NCBI RefSeq assembly: GCF_004681125.1
Contig: NZ_SIHO01000001.1
Span: 248,001 to 312,000 of the forward strand
Reading direction: 5' to 3'
Length of the DNA: 64,000 nucleotides
DNA from: Glacieibacterium arshaanense
Lineage (GTDB): Bacteria > Pseudomonadota > Alphaproteobacteria > Sphingomonadales > Sphingomonadaceae
Shown: piece after piece, positions 50,803 through 60,498 of the stretch
Numbering within the stretch: position 1 is the stretch's first letter
How the letters are laid out: every line of letters starts with the position of its first letter
Notes under the pieces: model-generated
What the model was told of the DNA's origin: nothing
The model's input: only the letters and a program-made list of their open reading frames with translations
The model's database searches: none
Position numbers and translations under genes: made by a program

Positions 50803-51545
50803 GCCGCGTCAAACCGCCGTTTGCGCAAATCGACGACCCAAAGCACCAGCGCCACCACCGCGTTGAGTACGATGCCGATGTTGATCAACGGGCCGAAATC
50901 GCTGCCGAAGACGCCGCCCAGGAACTGCACCGCGTCCCACAGCATGTGGAAAATCATCACCGGCACCAGGCTGTTGGCGCGCAGCGCGTAGCACGCCATT
51001 GCCAAGCCGAAGATGAAAGTCAGGCCGAGCTGTTCGAACATGCTGTCAATGGGGACGCCCGCCAGCGTATTGACTGAGTGCAGCAGCGAAAAGCCGACTG
51101 ATGAAATCAGGATGGCCTTGCCCAGGCTGACATCGCGCAATGCGCCCTGCAGCAGGATGCCGCGAAACACCAACTCTTCCGAAAAGCCGACCAGCACCAT
51201 CGTCGCGACGATCAGCAGCACAAACCCTGAAAGCTGCGGGTTGCCGGTGCTGAACGCGGCGTAGAACAACGCGGCCGCGAGCGCGAAATTGGGCAGCATC
51301 CACAGCGCGCCGCGCCAGTCGATCAGGCCGTAACCGCAATCCCAACGCCCGAAAATGCGCCGCGCCATGAAGATGGCGAACAGGCTCATCGCCACTTCGA
51401 AAAATACCAGCACCCGGACCATGTTCGGGTCGCCGTACGTGATGTTGAATACATGGCCGGTGGTGAACATGCCCACCGCCATGATCGCGATATAGCCGGT
51501 CGCAGCCATTATGGCAGGCCGCAAGGTTCCACCTTCAAGCTTCAC
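50799..51545 (-). CDS. CPBP-family intramembrane glutamic protease
   Basis: A 248-residue membrane protein with about seven transmembrane segments. The CAAX-protease-like (Abi/CPBP) active-site motifs are present: GFSEELVFRGILL (EExxxR), GFSLLHSVNTLAG (His) and MIFHMLWDAVQFLGG (HxxxD/N). Bacterial members process membrane peptides or act in bacteriocin immunity; the client is unknown. It is tail-to-tail with the outer-membrane barrel gene and 18 nt upstream of its start codon lies the stop of the diheme cytochrome gene on the same strand. Confidence 0.88.
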   Translation of the reverse strand: MKLEGGTLRPAIMAATGYIAIMAVGMFTTGHVFNITYGDPNMVRVLVFFEVAMSLFAIFMARRIFGRWDCGYGLIDWRGALWMLPNFALAAALFYAAFSTGNPQLSGFVLLIVATMVLVGFSEELVFRGILLQGALRDVSLGKAILISSVGFSLLHSVNTLAGVPIDSMFEQLGLTFIFGLAMACYALRANSLVPVMIFHMLWDAVQFLGGVFGSDFGPLINIGIVLNAVVALVLWVVDLRKRRFDAA

Positions 51546-51563
51546 GGCTGCTCCCTTTCTATG

Positions 51564-52661
51564 TTAGCCAGCGCATGCCCCCGGCATTTCGCGGATCCAT
51601 TGGCGGATCAGCGCGACGCCCTCGCGGTCGGCGACCGAGCGGCCGAGTTCGGGCATCATCTTGGCGGGGTCGGCCGATTCCATCCGGTAGAGCAAGATCG
51701 ACGCATCGGGCTTGCCCGGCACGACGTCATAGATACGGTCACCGCTGCCTTGCCCGGCCGCGACGGGGGTCTTGCACACGCCCCACAGTGCGGCATCGGT
51801 GACGCCGGGCTCAAGCGACAGCCCCGTGGTGTCGGCGGCGCCCTTGCTGTTGTGGCAGTGCGCGCAGTTGATATCGAGGTACGACCGCGCACGGACATCG
51901 AGCGACGCCGACGTGTCGCGCCAGTTGACGCTGCGCGGGGCATCGGCGGGCGCCTGATCGAGCATGTGGCGGCTGACCAGCCGCTGCAACTGTGCCGGTG
52001 CGCCGCCGAAGCCCACGTGGTTAAGGTGCGCCGCGGTCAGCCCGATCGGCTGCATGACCTTGGTCGTGTGGTTGACTTCGTGGCACTGCGCGCACTGGTT
52101 GGCGTTGGGCACCTGGTAGGTCAGCTTGACCGGCTCGGCGGCGATGTCGTCAAGGGTGATGTCCTCGATGGCACCGGTGCGCCGCAGCGTGGCTTCGGTC
52201 TGCTCGGCGTTCCACACATAGGGCAGACCGACCCAGCCGGCTTCACGTCGCACCAGCAGCCGCGTTTCCATGATGCGAACGCCGCGCAGGTCGAGTTCGG
52301 CCGCCGAAGCCGGGGTGAAGTAGCGGTCGCCGCGGCCTAGGCCGCTGGCCGATTTGCGGTAGAAGAAGGTCTTGCTGACGATGGTGCCGACGGGGAAATC
52401 GAGCGGCCCCGACGTCGTGTAGGTTGCCCGCTTGCCCTTGGGGATCCAAACCGTGCGCAGCTTGCCGGCATAGTCGCTGAACAGCGGCGTTTGCAGCGTA
52501 TAGGCGAAGCTGTCGGGCGCCGGGCGGACGCGGTCGCCCGACATCTGCAATATGCCCCAGTCGCTAAGCTTCTGCGGGTTGTCTTCGGGGTGGAATTCGA
52601 CGCCTTCATCGCTGCCGCAGGCTGCGAGCAGCAACATCAACACGAACGCGAGCAACCTCAC
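51564..52661 (-). CDS. SO2930-family diheme cytochrome c lipoprotein
   Basis: A 365-residue exported lipoprotein. The GTG start overlaps the upstream stop as GTGA. The signal peptide MRLLAFVLMLLLAACGSDEG ends in the lipobox LAAC. Two CxxCH haem sites are present: QCAQCHEVNH near residue 190 and NCAHCHNSKG near 265. The N-terminal part (SDWGILQMSGDRVRPAPDSFAYTLQTPLFSDYAGKLRTVW) is the conserved start of this family. Proteins of this kind are repeatedly encoded next to the parallel-beta-helix protein found here; the joint function is undescribed to my knowledge. Envelope electron transfer or oxidation is the plausible chemistry. Confidence 0.85.
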   Translation of the reverse strand: MRLLAFVLMLLLAACGSDEGVEFHPEDNPQKLSDWGILQMSGDRVRPAPDSFAYTLQTPLFSDYAGKLRTVWIPKGKRATYTTSGPLDFPVGTIVSKTFFYRKSASGLGRGDRYFTPASAAELDLRGVRIMETRLLVRREAGWVGLPYVWNAEQTEATLRRTGAIEDITLDDIAAEPVKLTYQVPNANQCAQCHEVNHTTKVMQPIGLTAAHLNHVGFGGAPAQLQRLVSRHMLDQAPADAPRSVNWRDTSASLDVRARSYLDINCAHCHNSKGAADTTGLSLEPGVTDAALWGVCKTPVAAGQGSGDRIYDVVPGKPDASILLYRMESADPAKMMPELGRSVADREGVALIRQWIREMPGACAG

Positions 52662-53893
52662 GGCTTGGGAGCATCCACCAGAATGCCGGTCAGCGCGACG
52701 GCGGGCAATGCCGGCAGTGTGCAGACGAACGACTTGGTATCGATGCGCGGGTTCTTCGATTTGTTCGGCATATCGGCATTGAGCACCGGCACGCCGTCGG
52801 TGCACAGCACCGGCACAGTCGCCTTGGGATTGCGGAAGCCGTCCCACAGGATTTCGGGCAGCGGACCGGTCAGACCGACGACCGCCAGCCGCAGCGCTTT
52901 GAGCTGGACGCCGTCAGGCGAATTGCCGTTGCCCGACATGCGGTTGCCGTGGACGTAGATGCCTTCGGGGTAGGGATCGAAGGTCGCGGCGTGCGGGTAT
53001 TTGTCGTTGAAGCCCGACGAGAACCCGCTCGACACGATGACCGCCGATGTGTCGTTGCCGGTGATGTCATTGTCGAAAATCTCGACATCGTCATTGGCGT
53101 TGATGACGACGCCCGAGCCGGCGGGAACATTGCCGACCGCGCTGCCCTTGGCGCCGAAATTGGGCTCGTTGTTGGCAATGACCTTGTTGCGGAAAACGCG
53201 CGTACCCTGGCCGACCTTGGTGAGCTGGGGCATGTTGAATACCAAAATGCCGCCGGTGTTGCCCTCGGCAATGTTATCGTAAACATCGGCGTGCTGGCTG
53301 TTTTCGATTTCGATACCCGCGACATTCTTCGACGCCTTGTTGCGGCGCACGACGATGTTTTCGGACTGGCCGACATAGATGCCGGCATCGGCGGCCGCGA
53401 TGGCGACGCTGTCTTCGATCAGCACGTTCTTGATCTGCACCGGATACAGGCCATAGGCGCCGTTCGACGTGCTTGGGCCACCCGTCCATTCGGTGCGGAC
53501 GCGGCGAATGATGACATTCTCGCCTTCATTGACTTTGAGCGCGTCACCCTTGCTGTCTTCGATGGCGAGGTCCTGGATGGTGAAGTTCGACGCATTGACC
53601 AGCAGCCCTTCGGCGCCGGCCTTCTGGCCCTTGAACGACAGGATGGTCTTGTCCATCCCCGCGCCCTTGATCGTCACGCCGTCGACATCGAGGCTGAGGC
53701 TACGGTCGAAATGGAAGGTGCCGGCCGGGATGTCGATAACATCGCCGGGCTTGGCGTCGAGCAACTGCTGCTGCAGCTTGGTTTCGATTTCCTTGGTCGC
53801 GGTGTCACTGCTCGCACCCGGCTTGTTGCATGCTGCGACCAGCGCCAGCGCGCTGATAGCGGACAGCGTTGCCCACGTCTTCAATCCCGCCAT
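52658..53893 (-). CDS. Parallel beta-helix lipoprotein paired with the diheme cytochrome
   Basis: A 411-residue lipoprotein. The signal peptide ends in ALVAACNKPG (lipobox VAAC). GGGGAG precedes the ATG at 53893. The body is a right-handed beta-helix of ~20-25-residue coils: GDVIDIPAGTFHFDRSLSL, VTIKGAGMDKTILSFKGQ, FTIQDLAIEDSKGDALKV, VIIRRVRTEWTGG, VLIEDSVAIAAADAGIYV, NIVVRRNKASKNVAGIEI, ADVYDNIAEGNTGGILV. This is the NosD/pectate-lyase-like fold that often binds or cleaves polysaccharides. Translation is coupled to the cytochrome gene by a 4-nt overlap, which argues that the two act together on the periplasmic side of a membrane. Confidence 0.86.
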   Translation of the reverse strand: MAGLKTWATLSAISALALVAACNKPGASSDTATKEIETKLQQQLLDAKPGDVIDIPAGTFHFDRSLSLDVDGVTIKGAGMDKTILSFKGQKAGAEGLLVNASNFTIQDLAIEDSKGDALKVNEGENVIIRRVRTEWTGGPSTSNGAYGLYPVQIKNVLIEDSVAIAAADAGIYVGQSENIVVRRNKASKNVAGIEIENSQHADVYDNIAEGNTGGILVFNMPQLTKVGQGTRVFRNKVIANNEPNFGAKGSAVGNVPAGSGVVINANDDVEIFDNDITGNDTSAVIVSSGFSSGFNDKYPHAATFDPYPEGIYVHGNRMSGNGNSPDGVQLKALRLAVVGLTGPLPEILWDGFRNPKATVPVLCTDGVPVLNADMPNKSKNPRIDTKSFVCTLPALPAVALTGILVDAPKP

Positions 53894-54050
53894 GTCATTC
53901 TCCCCTGCAACGCCATGCCGCGCCGCCCCTTGCAGCGTTTTGACCACAGGACGCGCCGCGCTGGCAAGTGGCGAAGCGCCGCCCTGACGGGTTTTCAATT
54001 GCGCGCCAACCCGATACGCTGGCGCATTGCCGCCAATCCCCGGAGTTCCG

Positions 54051-56138
54051 ATGCGCATCCTGCTCGCTCTTGCCGCCGCGCCGTTGATTGCCAGTGCTGC
54101 GCAAGCTGCTGACCCCAATGCTTATCTGGAGGAAGTCGAAGGCCCGGCGGCGATTGCGCAGGTCAAGGCATGGAACGCCGAAACGCTGAAGGTGCTGACC
54201 GCAACGCCGGGGTTCGACGCCAACCGGACACGGGCGCGGGCGCTACTCGAGGACGACAAGCGCATCGCGACACCCGACGCCGTGCAGGGCGGGCAGGTGC
54301 TCAACATCTGGCGCGACGCCGCCAACCCACGCGGCCTGTGGCGCACTGCCTCGCTCGACAGCTTCAAGGCGGGGACGCCGGCATGGCGCGTGCTGATCGA
54401 TGTCGACGCGCTCGGCAAGGCCGAGCACAAGAGCTGGGTTTGGGAGGGCGCAGTGTGCCGTGCGCCGGCGTATGACCGCTGCATGGTCGCGCTCGCCGAC
54501 GGCGGTACCGACGCGCATGTTTGGCGCGAGTTCGATGTCGTGCACGGACATTTCGTCGATGGCGGTTTCGCGCTGCCCGCCGCCAAGGCCAATGTCGCCT
54601 GGGCCGGCAATGATGCGCTCTATGTCGCCACCGACTTCGGCAAGGACAGCCTGACCACGTCGGGCTATCCGCGCATCGTCAAGCGATGGACGCGCGGGTT
54701 GCCACTATCGACCGCAACGCTGGTGGCGCAGGGCAAGCCGACCGATGTGGGCGTCGCCGCCAACGTCATCGTCGACGGCGACAAGCAATGGCCGCTGGTC
54801 GTGCGCAGGCTCGATTTCTACCACACCGAAGTCAGCCATATCGCGCCGAACGGCAAGCTGGTGCGCAGCCCGCTGCCCATCGACGCCGAAATCGAGGATA
54901 TCGTCGATGGCCGGATGATCGCCAAGCTGATCACGCCGCTCGGCGCCATCCCTGCGGGGGCGCTGGTCGATTATGACGTCGCGGCGCTGCTTGCCGGCAA
55001 ACCCGCGCCGATTGCGCCGGTGTTCGTGCCGGCCGCCAGCCAGTCGGTCGAACAGGTGTCGGGCGGCGCGTCGGTGCTCTGGGTCAAGCTGCTCGACGAT
55101 GTGTCGGGCAAGCTGCTGGCGCTGCGTCGCGGCGGCGACGGCACATGGGCGCAGACCCCGGTGCCACTCGCTGCAAACGCTACCGTACATCTTGATGCCG
55201 TCGGCGGCACGTCGCCGCTGGCGTTCGCGACGGTCGAAGGGCTGCTACTGCCGCCGACGCTGTACGCGGTGACGCCCGCGACAACGCCGCAGCTTGTCCA
55301 GCAACTGCCGGCCCGCTTCGATGCGAGCACGATGCAGGTCGAACAGCGTTTCGCCAAATCGAAGGACGGAACGCGCGTCCCCTATTTCCTGGTGCGCAAG
55401 AAGGGCTCGACCGGTCCGGTGCCAGCGCTGGTGCACGCCTATGGCGGCTTCCGCGCCGCGCAGACGCCAACCTACCTTGTGGAACAACCCTATCGCGCCG
55501 GGCCGGTGGCGCTGTTCTGGGTCGAGGCGGGCAACGCCTATGTGCTGGCGAACATCCGCGGCGGCAGCGAATATGGCCCGGCGTGGCACAAGGCGGGCCT
55601 GCGCGAAAAGCGCCAGAACGTCTTTGACGACCTGCACGCCGTCGCCGAGGATCTGGTCGCCACCGGCGTCAGTGCCAAAGGCCACATCGCGATTTCGGGG
55701 CGCTCGAACGGCGGCTTGCTCGTCGGCGTCGCGATGGAGCAGCGCCCGGATCTTTACGGCGCGGTCGTCATGGGCTCGCCGCTGATCGACATGCAGCGTT
55801 ATTCGCACCTACTCGCTGGTGCGTCGTGGATGGGCGAATATGGCGACCCCGATGTCCCCGCCGACTGGGCATTCATCAGCGCCTATTCGCCGTACCAGAA
55901 CCTCAAACGCGGCGTGAAATATCCGGCGCCGTACATCTACACCTCGACCAAGGATGACCGCGTCCACCCCGGCCATGCGCGCAAGTTCGCGGCGAAACTC
56001 GCCGAGTTCGGCGACCCGTTCTTCTACAGCGAGGCGTTGGAAGGCGGCCATGCCGCCGGCGCCGACCGTATCGAGGATGCGCAACGTGCGGCACTGATCT
56101 TCGCCTATCTGCAGCGCCAGTTGCCCGCGGCCCACTAG
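54051..56138 (+). CDS. Secreted prolyl-oligopeptidase-family serine peptidase
   Basis: A 695-residue S9-family peptidase with a signal peptide (MRILLALAAAPLIASAAQA). The N-terminal beta-propeller covers roughly residues 70-420. The alpha/beta-hydrolase domain carries the nucleophile Ser552 in ISGRSNGGLLVGVAM, the Asp pair 635/636 in STKDDRVHPGHARK, and His667 in EGGHAAG. YAYGGF-like AYGGFRAAQTP precedes as usual. It should cut short peptides, often after Pro, in the periplasm or outside. An alternative start eight codons upstream would spoil the signal peptide. The caspase-like gene follows after 92 nt on the same strand. Confidence 0.93.
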   Translation: MRILLALAAAPLIASAAQAADPNAYLEEVEGPAAIAQVKAWNAETLKVLTATPGFDANRTRARALLEDDKRIATPDAVQGGQVLNIWRDAANPRGLWRTASLDSFKAGTPAWRVLIDVDALGKAEHKSWVWEGAVCRAPAYDRCMVALADGGTDAHVWREFDVVHGHFVDGGFALPAAKANVAWAGNDALYVATDFGKDSLTTSGYPRIVKRWTRGLPLSTATLVAQGKPTDVGVAANVIVDGDKQWPLVVRRLDFYHTEVSHIAPNGKLVRSPLPIDAEIEDIVDGRMIAKLITPLGAIPAGALVDYDVAALLAGKPAPIAPVFVPAASQSVEQVSGGASVLWVKLLDDVSGKLLALRRGGDGTWAQTPVPLAANATVHLDAVGGTSPLAFATVEGLLLPPTLYAVTPATTPQLVQQLPARFDASTMQVEQRFAKSKDGTRVPYFLVRKKGSTGPVPALVHAYGGFRAAQTPTYLVEQPYRAGPVALFWVEAGNAYVLANIRGGSEYGPAWHKAGLREKRQNVFDDLHAVAEDLVATGVSAKGHIAISGRSNGGLLVGVAMEQRPDLYGAVVMGSPLIDMQRYSHLLAGASWMGEYGDPDVPADWAFISAYSPYQNLKRGVKYPAPYIYTSTKDDRVHPGHARKFAAKLAEFGDPFFYSEALEGGHAAGADRIEDAQRAALIFAYLQRQLPAAH

Positions 56139-56230
56139 CGGCAAAGCGATTGGAATTATCTATGCAGATTTGGCGAAGCCGCAGCGCACTATAGGCAATC
56201 TATGGTGGATTTTCAGGGGGACTTTCACAC

Positions 56231-59200
56231 ATGCCGAAGACCTATGCGCTGCTGGTCGGTATCAATGACTATCCGACCGAAACCAGAGTCGCCAAGCTGC
56301 AAGGCTGCGTCACCGATGTCGAGAACTTCCACGGTTGGCTGAAGGCCAATGTCGCGGCCGAAGACCTTGATGTGCTGGTGCTGACCGATGCCGCAGCGAC
56401 GCGCGCGGCGGTCATCGACGGCTTCCGCAAGCATCTCGGCAAGGCGCGCAAGGGTGACGTCGCGGTGTTCCATTACTGCGGCCATGGCGCACGCTCGCTT
56501 TCCGCGCCCGACTTCGCCGAATACTTCCCCGTCGGCAAGGACGAGGGGCTGGTCTGCATCGACAGCCGCATGCCCGGCGGCCGCGACCTCGCCGACAAGG
56601 AACTTGCTGTGCTGATCGCCGAGCTGGGCACGCACGCGCCGCACATTTCGATCATCCTCGATTGCTGCCATTCGGGTTCGGGCACGCGCAGCGCCGACAA
56701 GATCATGGGCGCCCGTACCCGCGCCACCTATGAAGTCACCGCCGACCGCCCGCTCGAAACCTACATCGACGGCTACTATGCCAAGCTCAAGGCGCAGGGG
56801 CAGCCGCTGACCATCCCGGCCACGCCGCACATTCTGCTCGCCGCGTGCGAGCGCAACCAGGAAGCGCAGGAAACGCAGGACGTAGGCAACCACGCCGGCG
56901 TCTTCACCACGACGCTGTGCGAGGTGCTGGGCAAGTCGCGCGGCGATTTGAGCTATGCCGACCTGTTCGTGCGCTGCCGTGCCGCGGTCCGCAGCCGCGC
57001 CGACAATCAGAACCCGCAGTTCGAAGCCGTCGGCAGTTTCGACGCGCAATCGGGTTTCCTCGGCCGCACCTCGCGCTCGGCGGCCGCGCGCTACAGTGTC
57101 TATCACGCGGCGGATGGCTGGACGCTCGATTGCGGCGCAATCCACGGCCTGCCGACCGACCCCGGCAAGCCGGTGACCTTGGCGCTGTTCCCCGAAGACG
57201 CGCAGGGCACGCGTGCCGGCGGCGCGGTCGCGGTGCAGATCGGACCGCAGAAGAGCCTGATCAAGCTCGATTTCGCCAGCGATGAAGCCACGCGCTACCG
57301 CGCCGAAATCACCAGCCTGCCGGTGGCACCGCTGCTGCTGGCGTTCGACGGCGATGATGCGTTGCGCGCCGCGCTCCAAACGTCGTTCGCGACTGAATCG
57401 GCGTCACCGCTGGCGCTCGCCGCACCTGCAGCTGTAACTGACTATGCGCTCGGCGTCAGCGGCGGCCAGCTGCAACTGGTCCAGCGCGCCACCGGCATTG
57501 TTGTCGCATCTGCGCGGTTTGACGATGCAAAACCCGCTGACGCCGCGGCCGCATTGCTGCCGGCGCTGCGCCATGTCGCGGCGTGGGAACGCAGCCTCGC
57601 GCTCGCCAATCCGACGACGCAAATGGAAACGTCGCTGGTCGATTTCGATTTCCACAGCCCGCAGCTCGACGATGGCAAGGCACCCGCAAGCGCGGCCCGC
57701 GAATTCACCATCGAAGTCGGTGGCGAGCAGCTGCCGCTCGGCAAGCTGACCGTCACCAACCGCACCAACCAGCTGCTGCACGCGGTGCTTGCCTATTATT
57801 CGCCCGACTTCGGCGTCAGCATCCTGCGCAACGAGCCGATCGGCGAGGACGGCGTGCCGGTGACGATGTGGGGCGGCGACTCCATCGGCTTCACGCTCGA
57901 ACCGACGCAGAACTCCTCGATCGAGAATTTTAAACTGTTCGTCAGCACCGAGCAGGTCGATGACTTCCTGCTGGCGATGGAACCGCTCAAAATGGCGCAA
58001 ACGCGCGGCATCGGCAGCGTGCTGCCGGTCAAGACCTACAGCAACGAATGGTTCACCCGCGGCTGCCGCGTCCGTGTGGTGCGCCGCATGGCCACCACCG
58101 GCACCGGCGATGTCAGCGTCGCCAAGGGCCGGATTACCATCAAGGGCCATCCGTCGGTCACCGCGAGCATTGCGCTGAGTGCCGCGACACCGCCGACCCG
58201 GGGGCTCGGCGCGGCGCCCGATTTCTACCGAGCGCTTGAACGCCAGGGGCTCGACCTGGTCAATTTCGCCAACACGCGCGGCGAGGGCGAAAACGTCCTC
58301 GAACTCACTGGCATCACCAACACCGCCGCACTCAAGACCGACCCGCTCAAGATCGAAGTCGATATCCCGCTCGCCGACAACGAGGCCATCCTGCCGGTGG
58401 TGTTCGACGGTGAGCACGTGTTGTTCGCCGGCGACGCGTACAAGGACGACGCCGGCAAGACGCAGATCAGCATCAGCGAACTGCCGGCAGCGGCGATCAG
58501 CACGCGCAGCCTCACCGGCGCGATCAAGATGTATTTCTTCAAGACCTATCTCAAGGCCGGCAACGTCAATCTGCTGCGCCGTGTCGAATATCTGGAGGAC
58601 GGCAGCTTCGCCTATTGCGCCACCGAAAAAGACGACAAGCACGTCGCGGCGGCGAAGAACATCCTGCTGCTCGTCCACGGCATCATCGGCGACACCGAAG
58701 GCATGGCGGCGGGCGTCAAGGAATGCGGCGTCGCCGACAAGTTCGACCTCGTGCTGACCTATGACTATGAAAGCCTCAACACGCTGATCGCCGACACGGC
58801 GCGGTCATTGCAGGCGCAAATGGCGCAAGTCGGTATCGATGCCAATGACGGCAAGTCGCTGACAATGCTGGTGCATTCGATGGGCGGGCTGGTGTCGCGC
58901 TGGTTCATCGAACGCGAAGGCGGTAAGCATGCCGTTGATCACCTCGTCATGTGCGGCACCCCCAACAATGGCTCGCCGTTCGGCCGCATCGATGGCGCCC
59001 GCAAGATCGCCAAGGTGCTGACGGGGCTGGCGATGAACTATATCCCGACGGTCGTGCCGGTCGCCAGCGTGCTGATGCTGGCGCTCAACCGCTCGGCCAA
59101 GGTCACCCCGGCGCTCGAACAGATGAACCCCGACAGCGACTTCATCAAGACGCTCAATAAGAGCGAAGACCCCGGCATCCGCTACACCATCCTCGCGGGC

Positions 59201-59455
59201 AATGTGGACGAATATCAGGAACCCTCCGACGCGTTCTTCGCCAAGATGATCGCCAAGGTCGGCCAGAACGACGTGTTCGAAATGCTGTTCGCGCAAAAGC
59301 CCAACGACATCGCCGTCGGCGTCGAAAGCATCCTCGGCGTCGGCACCGGCCGCGCGACGGTGCCGGTGCGCACCAACATCGCCTGCCACCACCTCAACTA
59401 TTTTGTTTCAGCTAATGGCCAGAAGGCGCTGACCACTGTCGCGTGGGATGGCTAA
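56231..59455 (+). CDS. Caspase-like (C14) peptidase fused to an alpha/beta hydrolase
   Basis: A 1074-residue multidomain protein without a signal peptide, so probably cytosolic. Residues 1-285 are a p20/p10 caspase domain: KTYALLVGINDYP, catalytic His85 in HYCGHGARS and Cys146 in ILDCCHSGSG. A middle region (~290-800) is beta-rich, with VDFDFHSPQLDDGK and GKLTVTNRTNQLLHAVLAYYSPDFGVSIL, and resembles sensor or effector domains attached to other bacterial metacaspases. Residues ~805-1074 are a lipase-like hydrolase: oxyanion HG at 816-817 (NILLLVHGIIGD), nucleophile Ser883 (VHSMGGLVSRWF) and a candidate His at 1053/1054 (CHHLNYF). Proteolysis might release or activate the hydrolase. No partner is obvious beyond the secreted peptidase upstream. 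Confidence 0.88.
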   Translation: MPKTYALLVGINDYPTETRVAKLQGCVTDVENFHGWLKANVAAEDLDVLVLTDAAATRAAVIDGFRKHLGKARKGDVAVFHYCGHGARSLSAPDFAEYFPVGKDEGLVCIDSRMPGGRDLADKELAVLIAELGTHAPHISIILDCCHSGSGTRSADKIMGARTRATYEVTADRPLETYIDGYYAKLKAQGQPLTIPATPHILLAACERNQEAQETQDVGNHAGVFTTTLCEVLGKSRGDLSYADLFVRCRAAVRSRADNQNPQFEAVGSFDAQSGFLGRTSRSAAARYSVYHAADGWTLDCGAIHGLPTDPGKPVTLALFPEDAQGTRAGGAVAVQIGPQKSLIKLDFASDEATRYRAEITSLPVAPLLLAFDGDDALRAALQTSFATESASPLALAAPAAVTDYALGVSGGQLQLVQRATGIVVASARFDDAKPADAAAALLPALRHVAAWERSLALANPTTQMETSLVDFDFHSPQLDDGKAPASAAREFTIEVGGEQLPLGKLTVTNRTNQLLHAVLAYYSPDFGVSILRNEPIGEDGVPVTMWGGDSIGFTLEPTQNSSIENFKLFVSTEQVDDFLLAMEPLKMAQTRGIGSVLPVKTYSNEWFTRGCRVRVVRRMATTGTGDVSVAKGRITIKGHPSVTASIALSAATPPTRGLGAAPDFYRALERQGLDLVNFANTRGEGENVLELTGITNTAALKTDPLKIEVDIPLADNEAILPVVFDGEHVLFAGDAYKDDAGKTQISISELPAAAISTRSLTGAIKMYFFKTYLKAGNVNLLRRVEYLEDGSFAYCATEKDDKHVAAAKNILLLVHGIIGDTEGMAAGVKECGVADKFDLVLTYDYESLNTLIADTARSLQAQMAQVGIDANDGKSLTMLVHSMGGLVSRWFIEREGGKHAVDHLVMCGTPNNGSPFGRIDGARKIAKVLTGLAMNYIPTVVPVASVLMLALNRSAKVTPALEQMNPDSDFIKTLNKSEDPGIRYTILAGNVDEYQEPSDAFFAKMIAKVGQNDVFEMLFAQKPNDIAVGVESILGVGTGRATVPVRTNIACHHLNYFVSANGQKALTTVAWDG

Positions 59456-59468
59456 CGCGGACGGCTAA

Positions 59469-59565
59469 GAGCCTCCGGCGGGCAGGGCCTTAGGCCTTGC
59501 ACCCGATTGTTATGCGCTCTTCAAAAGGGTGCAGGCCTCTGGCCTGCCCGCCGGAGGCTCTTGAA
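59469..59565. repeat. Family A repeat, full inverted pair (copy A8)
   Basis: Both units with the conserved spacer ATTGTTATGCGCTCTTCAAAA. It lies between the caspase-like gene and the convergent corC gene, directly against the corC stop. Confidence 0.92.
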
Positions 59566-59566
59566 C

Positions 59567-60481
59567 CTACCCCGCCACCGGCGGATACAGCCGCACGCGG
59601 CGCACCATGCGCGGGTCGCCGTCGATGACTTCGAAGCGCCAGCCGTCGGGGTGGGGGATGGTTTCGCCGACGGCCGGCACGCGGCCCGCGAGCATGAACA
59701 CCATGCCGCCGAGCGTATCGACATCCTCGCCGATGTCGTCGTTGGCGAAGTTGTGGCCGGTGGTTTCGGCGAGTTCGGTCAGGTCAAGCCGCGCATCGGC
59801 TTCATAGATGCCGCCGCCGATTTCCTGGAGCAACTGCGCGTGGGTGTCGTCGTGCTCATCCTCGATATCGCCGACGATTTCCTCGACGAGATCCTCGATG
59901 GTGACGAGGCCGTCGGTGCCGCCGAATTCATCGACGACGATCGCCATGTGGGTGCGTCCGGCGCGCATCCGCGCCAGCAGGTCGAGCACGCGCATCGATG
60001 AAGGGACATAAAGCACCGGTCGCAGCAGCGTTTCGACCTTGAAGTCGGCGAACGGCGCGCTCGAAACATTGTCGTCGAAGGTTTCGGCAATGACTTGATA
60101 AACGTCCTTGACGTGGATCATCCCGACGACGTGATCGAGGCTGTCGCGGAATACCGGCATGCGGCTGTGGCCGGCTTCGCGGAACAGCGCGACGAGCTCG
60201 GCGAAGCTGTCATCGATGTCGAACGCCACGATGTCGGCGCGCGGCACCGCGACGTCATCGACATCATGTTCGCCGAAATGCAGCAGGTTCTTGAGCATCG
60301 TGCGCTCGACCGCCGACAGGTCGTCGCGGTCGTCGGGCTCGCCGACATGCTCGTCGATGGCTTCTTCGAGGCTGGCGCGCAGGCTGGGTTCGGCGCCGGC
60401 GCCGCTGAGCAAATCGCGGATGCCGCGCCAGATACGGCTGCCTAAATCGCCGGATTCGCTGCTACTTTGGGGGTCCGCCAT
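59567..60481 (-). CDS. CorC/HlyC-type CBS-domain protein
   Basis: A 304-residue cytosolic CBS-pair protein. The first CBS motif begins [27 protein letters not shown] and the second [37 protein letters not shown]. The C-terminal transporter-associated (CorC_HlyC) domain ends in [23 protein letters not shown]. Members are linked to Mg/Co efflux. It is the last gene of the miaB-phoH-ybeY-corC string on the minus strand, 17 nt after ybeY. Confidence 0.92.
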   Translation of the reverse strand: MADPQSSSESGDLGSRIWRGIRDLLSGAGAEPSLRASLEEAIDEHVGEPDDRDDLSAVERTMLKNLLHFGEHDVDDVAVPRADIVAFDIDDSFAELVALFREAGHSRMPVFRDSLDHVVGMIHVKDVYQVIAETFDDNVSSAPFADFKVETLLRPVLYVPSSMRVLDLLARMRAGRTHMAIVVDEFGGTDGLVTIEDLVEEIVGDIEDEHDDTHAQLLQEIGGGIYEADARLDLTELAETTGHNFANDDIGEDVDTLGGMVFMLAGRVPAVGETIPHPDGWRFEVIDGDPRMVRRVRLYPPVAG

Positions 60482-60498
60482 GTCAGCCGTCCGTCCGC

